This document shows, one piece after another, positions 61,621 through 64,000 of a stretch of 64,000 nt of DNA. Origin of the DNA: Casuarius casuarius (lineage: Eukaryota; Chordata; Aves; Casuariiformes; Casuariidae). The notes under the pieces were generated by a model, which made no database searches, was not told the DNA's origin, and was given only the letters and a program-made list of their open reading frames with translations. How positions within the stretch are numbered: position 1 is the first letter of the stretch; every line of letters starts with the position of its first letter. The stretch is taken from NCBI GenBank assembly GCA_003342895.1, contig PTFA01000159.1, positions 1,659,233 through 1,723,232 on the forward strand, written 5' to 3'. The translations under genes and the position numbers were made by a program.

Positions 61621-63720
61621 TGCACCTTAGAGCACAGGAGGGCCGTGTTTGTCACCTCATTCGCTAGGTAGGAAAGAAGGCTGCCTTTCCTCCTTCATGA
61701 TGGAGAAGTAGTACGGCTCGTTAGCGTTCAGCCCATGAAGCCCGCTGTGTTCCAGAGGATAAGGACTTCCAGGATCATACGAAGTTGCAACAGGATGTGT
61801 CAGAACCAAAACTGCATCTCTGTATTTCATACTGAAGCTCAAACAAGAGTATGCAAATGTACGTCACAAAGAGAGTACTCAAACTCTGGTTTCGAATAAA
61901 CAAGGAATAGATGGAAGGACAAGGGCCTGTTCACCTGGATCTTCCTTGTGTTTTTGAAGCACAGCTTTTGCTGGGGGACCCCGAAGAAGTAAGAATTGTA
62001 TAATTTTATCTGTTCAGCAAGCTAAAGTATTCATTTTAAATGAAAATATTTATAATCATATGTCAGGAAATGAGAGTGATTTCTAGGCAACTATGGTTAA
62101 TAAGAATCCTGTGGTTTGAAATCTAGTGTATGGCTGCTAAATAGTTATCCATTTTAAAGCTGTGCCAGCCTATGTGTATTTTTAGGCATCCTATCAATAA
62201 ATATTTTATAAAGTGCTGCAGACAGTCAAGGGAGGAAATGTTCTGTTGCAGAAGAAACCAATTTCAGGTTCCCCATAAAATGATGTATTTTATAGGGTTT
62301 GATATCAGATACAAAAACAAGGATGTTGTATAAACTCCATCAGATGTAATCACTGAAGAAATCCTGCTGTGTTGTGAATAATTTGTGATCCATCAAAGAA
62401 AATAAAAGGGCTCTAAACAGACCATCTAGTGATAAATATCAATCTGCATGTGTTCCTGTATTGATGAAAAAAGCCATTCCTTACTTTTATTAACAACAAG
62501 GTCAGATTGGTGGTAAATGAAAAGAAGACAAATAGTCTTCATTGATACTTATGCCACATGTTTAATCAGGAACAAATTTTGCAAGTGCTTGCTATAATTG
62601 AATATGCTTTTGTGAGACTTCTACAAATGCTGGCTTGGAGATGGCAGATTGTAATCACTTCTTGGGGACTTCGCTCCATGATTTTCAGAACTTCTGATTT
62701 ATAGGATCGTGGTGGTGGCTGCCTTCGCCTGATGTTTTCTGTGTACCTAAGAACCACCTAACACTCAGCCTGCTATTGCTAAATTGATGCAGGGGAAAAC
62801 AGCCTTTCTGAAGTACAAATTGACGTATGCAGCTGAGGCTTAGCTATTAATACATAATCTTATAATGACAGATTTAACTTTCAGAACAGAATCGCTAGGG
62901 ACACCCCGTCGACTGAGCGTTCGCCGCACCCTGCTATGCTATGCTATGCCTGGGAAATGCTGTGGCATGGGGGAGCAATGCCGTTCGGTGCAGCCGCTGG
63001 CCAGGACACCATCCTGCCTCTAAGAAGCTCCTAATTCCTCGCCATTTGAGCACTCATTTGCAAACTAACCACTGCTGCAGTCGTTTGTCGGTGCCCACCT
63101 TTTGCATGAGGCGCTTTTTGCAAAACGTGTAAAGCCAACTTGAAGTTGTTAAATCAGAAATGAGCTGTGGGTGCAGAGAGCTGTAGGGGAAAGAAATCTG
63201 CCATTTGCATTCCTTCCTGCTGTTTTAAGTGGAAGCAGTTGTAAAACGCTGCAAGTGTGTAGCTAGACACACCAAGGTGATCATTTCTACCAATGTAAAT
63301 CCGTACCAAAAAAGTATTTAAGACTGCAGGGAAGGCTTTCATTTCCTTTGTTTAACTAGCAATAAAACCCATCTGAATTAGGCAAATAGCAGCCATATGA
63401 TGGAAAATATGTATTTCTCCTTGCTGCCTCTAAAAACAAGGATTTTCTTCATTCTGTGTTGTTTTAAAAAGCTAGGATTTGAAGCATTTAAAGATCTGGT
63501 GTGCATACAAGTGAATGGTGGGAGAGGAGAGGACAGGACAGCAGGCTTTTGCTTGGAGCGGCAGCACTGTAGCCACATGGTATTATGGTGCATAAAGAAA
63601 GCAGGAGCTAAGTTTCAAGTTTGTAGAAGCAGCAAGAATCACACCAGGACATTTCAAATGCAGAAAAAGGAGAACCAGGTCCTGGGGTAGTGGAGGGTAT
63701 AGCTCAGATCTGAGGAGACA
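61621..63720. other. Non-coding DNA, no gene seen
   Basis: No exon or repeat family recognised. A GC-richer patch at 62,890-63,120 contains a (GCTAT)3 pentamer run at 62,933-62,949. Confidence 0.5.
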
Positions 63721-63772
63721 TCTGCTGCCTCCCTAGCCTGCAGCTTTCTGGGGCCTGTCTCAGATAGAGGGG

Positions 63773-63850
63773 TATAAAACCTTGGGCGCCAGAGCGGCGC
63801 GTGGTGCCGCGAGCCTGCTGCAGCCCTGCGGCTTCGCAGGAGCTGACCCT
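63773..63850 (+). promoter_or_regulatory. Candidate TATA-box core promoter
   Basis: The sequence ggggtataaaacc places a perfect TATAAAA (63,773-63,779) between GC-rich flanks, the usual context of functional TATA boxes. A CpG-containing GC-rich segment (gagcggcgcgtggtgccgcg) lies at the expected initiation distance, about 63,793-63,812. A short frame starting at an ATG near 63,854 (MVNVVPLTRVRTGS, then stop) follows. The gene it would drive would lie beyond the window's right edge. Confidence 0.3.
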
Positions 63851-63876
63851 GGGATGGTGAATGTGGTGCCACTCAC

Positions 63877-63894
63877 CAGAGTCCGGACGGGATC
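63877..63894 (-). other. Low-confidence 18-nt minus-strand microexon
   Basis: On the minus strand the acceptor tatttgatatcttaatcag is followed by 18 bases (DPVRTL in frame) and a consensus donor, CTCTG then GTGAGT. Eighteen bases is within the size range of vertebrate microexons. The pyrimidine tract is mediocre, and the site overlaps the segment downstream of the plus-strand TATA box, so at most one of the two interpretations is likely right. Confidence 0.15.
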
Positions 63895-64000
63895 CTGATT
63901 AAGATATCAAATAAGAAGCCGCATGTCTGTCAAATGCAGCATCTCTGGCTCCCTTATCTTTCTGTGTCAAGCAAGGTGTCCCCGGTATTACAGGGTGGGA

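Noticed and set aside
1..64000. CRISPR arrays, insertion sequences, bacterial operons, intact retroviral elements
   Set aside because: No regularly spaced repeats, no long open frames, no paired long terminal repeats and no prokaryotic gene density were seen on either strand.

Overview
This window reads as vertebrate, most likely avian or other sauropsid, nuclear DNA. It is AT-rich (roughly 40% G+C by eye). It has no Alu-like or other abundant young SINEs. The interspersed repeats I can recognise are degraded CR1 LINE 3' ends, MIR/L2-type fossils, and a short palindromic repeat with GGGCCTGATYC-like ends that I associate with reptile and bird genomes. Three single-base Ns and one 514-base N run show a draft assembly. 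There are no bacterial-type operons, tRNA or rRNA genes, CRISPR arrays or intact mobile elements.

No protein-coding gene can be called with confidence. The longest open frame (162 codons, minus strand, 46,214-46,702) is about what chance gives in a sequence of this size. The window is either intergenic or, as I suspect but cannot prove, mostly intron and flank of one or more long-intron genes. The support for introns is indirect: several very small candidate exons with good splice sites on both sides, and one textbook recursive-splice-like site (zero-length exon: pyrimidine tract, then CAG, then GTAAGA) at 60,732/60,733.

Layout. 1-15.5 kb: AT-rich non-coding DNA with CR1 fossils at 12.8-13.4 kb and a 42-nt minus-strand candidate exon at 10.74 kb. 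15.6-17.4 kb: a cluster of four ancient repeat fossils plus a (GT)16 microsatellite. 17.4-37 kb: more AT-rich DNA with scattered fossils (a nearly end-to-end palindromic element at 30,420-30,685, a CR1 fragment at 33.8 kb). 37.1-37.65 kb: a diffuse CpG-enriched patch. 43.9-45.5 kb: the main landmark, a CpG island broken by the assembly gap (44,956-45,469), with two candidate plus-strand non-coding exons just upstream. 51.84-52.06 kb: a second CpG island with a possible first coding exon. 58-61 kb: candidate 31-nt microexon and the recursive-splice-like site. 61.44-61.62 kb: a very small, dense CpG island. 63.77 kb: a TATA box in front of GC-rich DNA at the right edge.

The best working model is that the gap at 45 kb hides a promoter and first exon, with 51.9 kb as a possible alternative promoter, and that plus-strand intron DNA follows. 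Alignment to chicken and RNA-seq would settle this quickly. I did not find a convincing new biological system.
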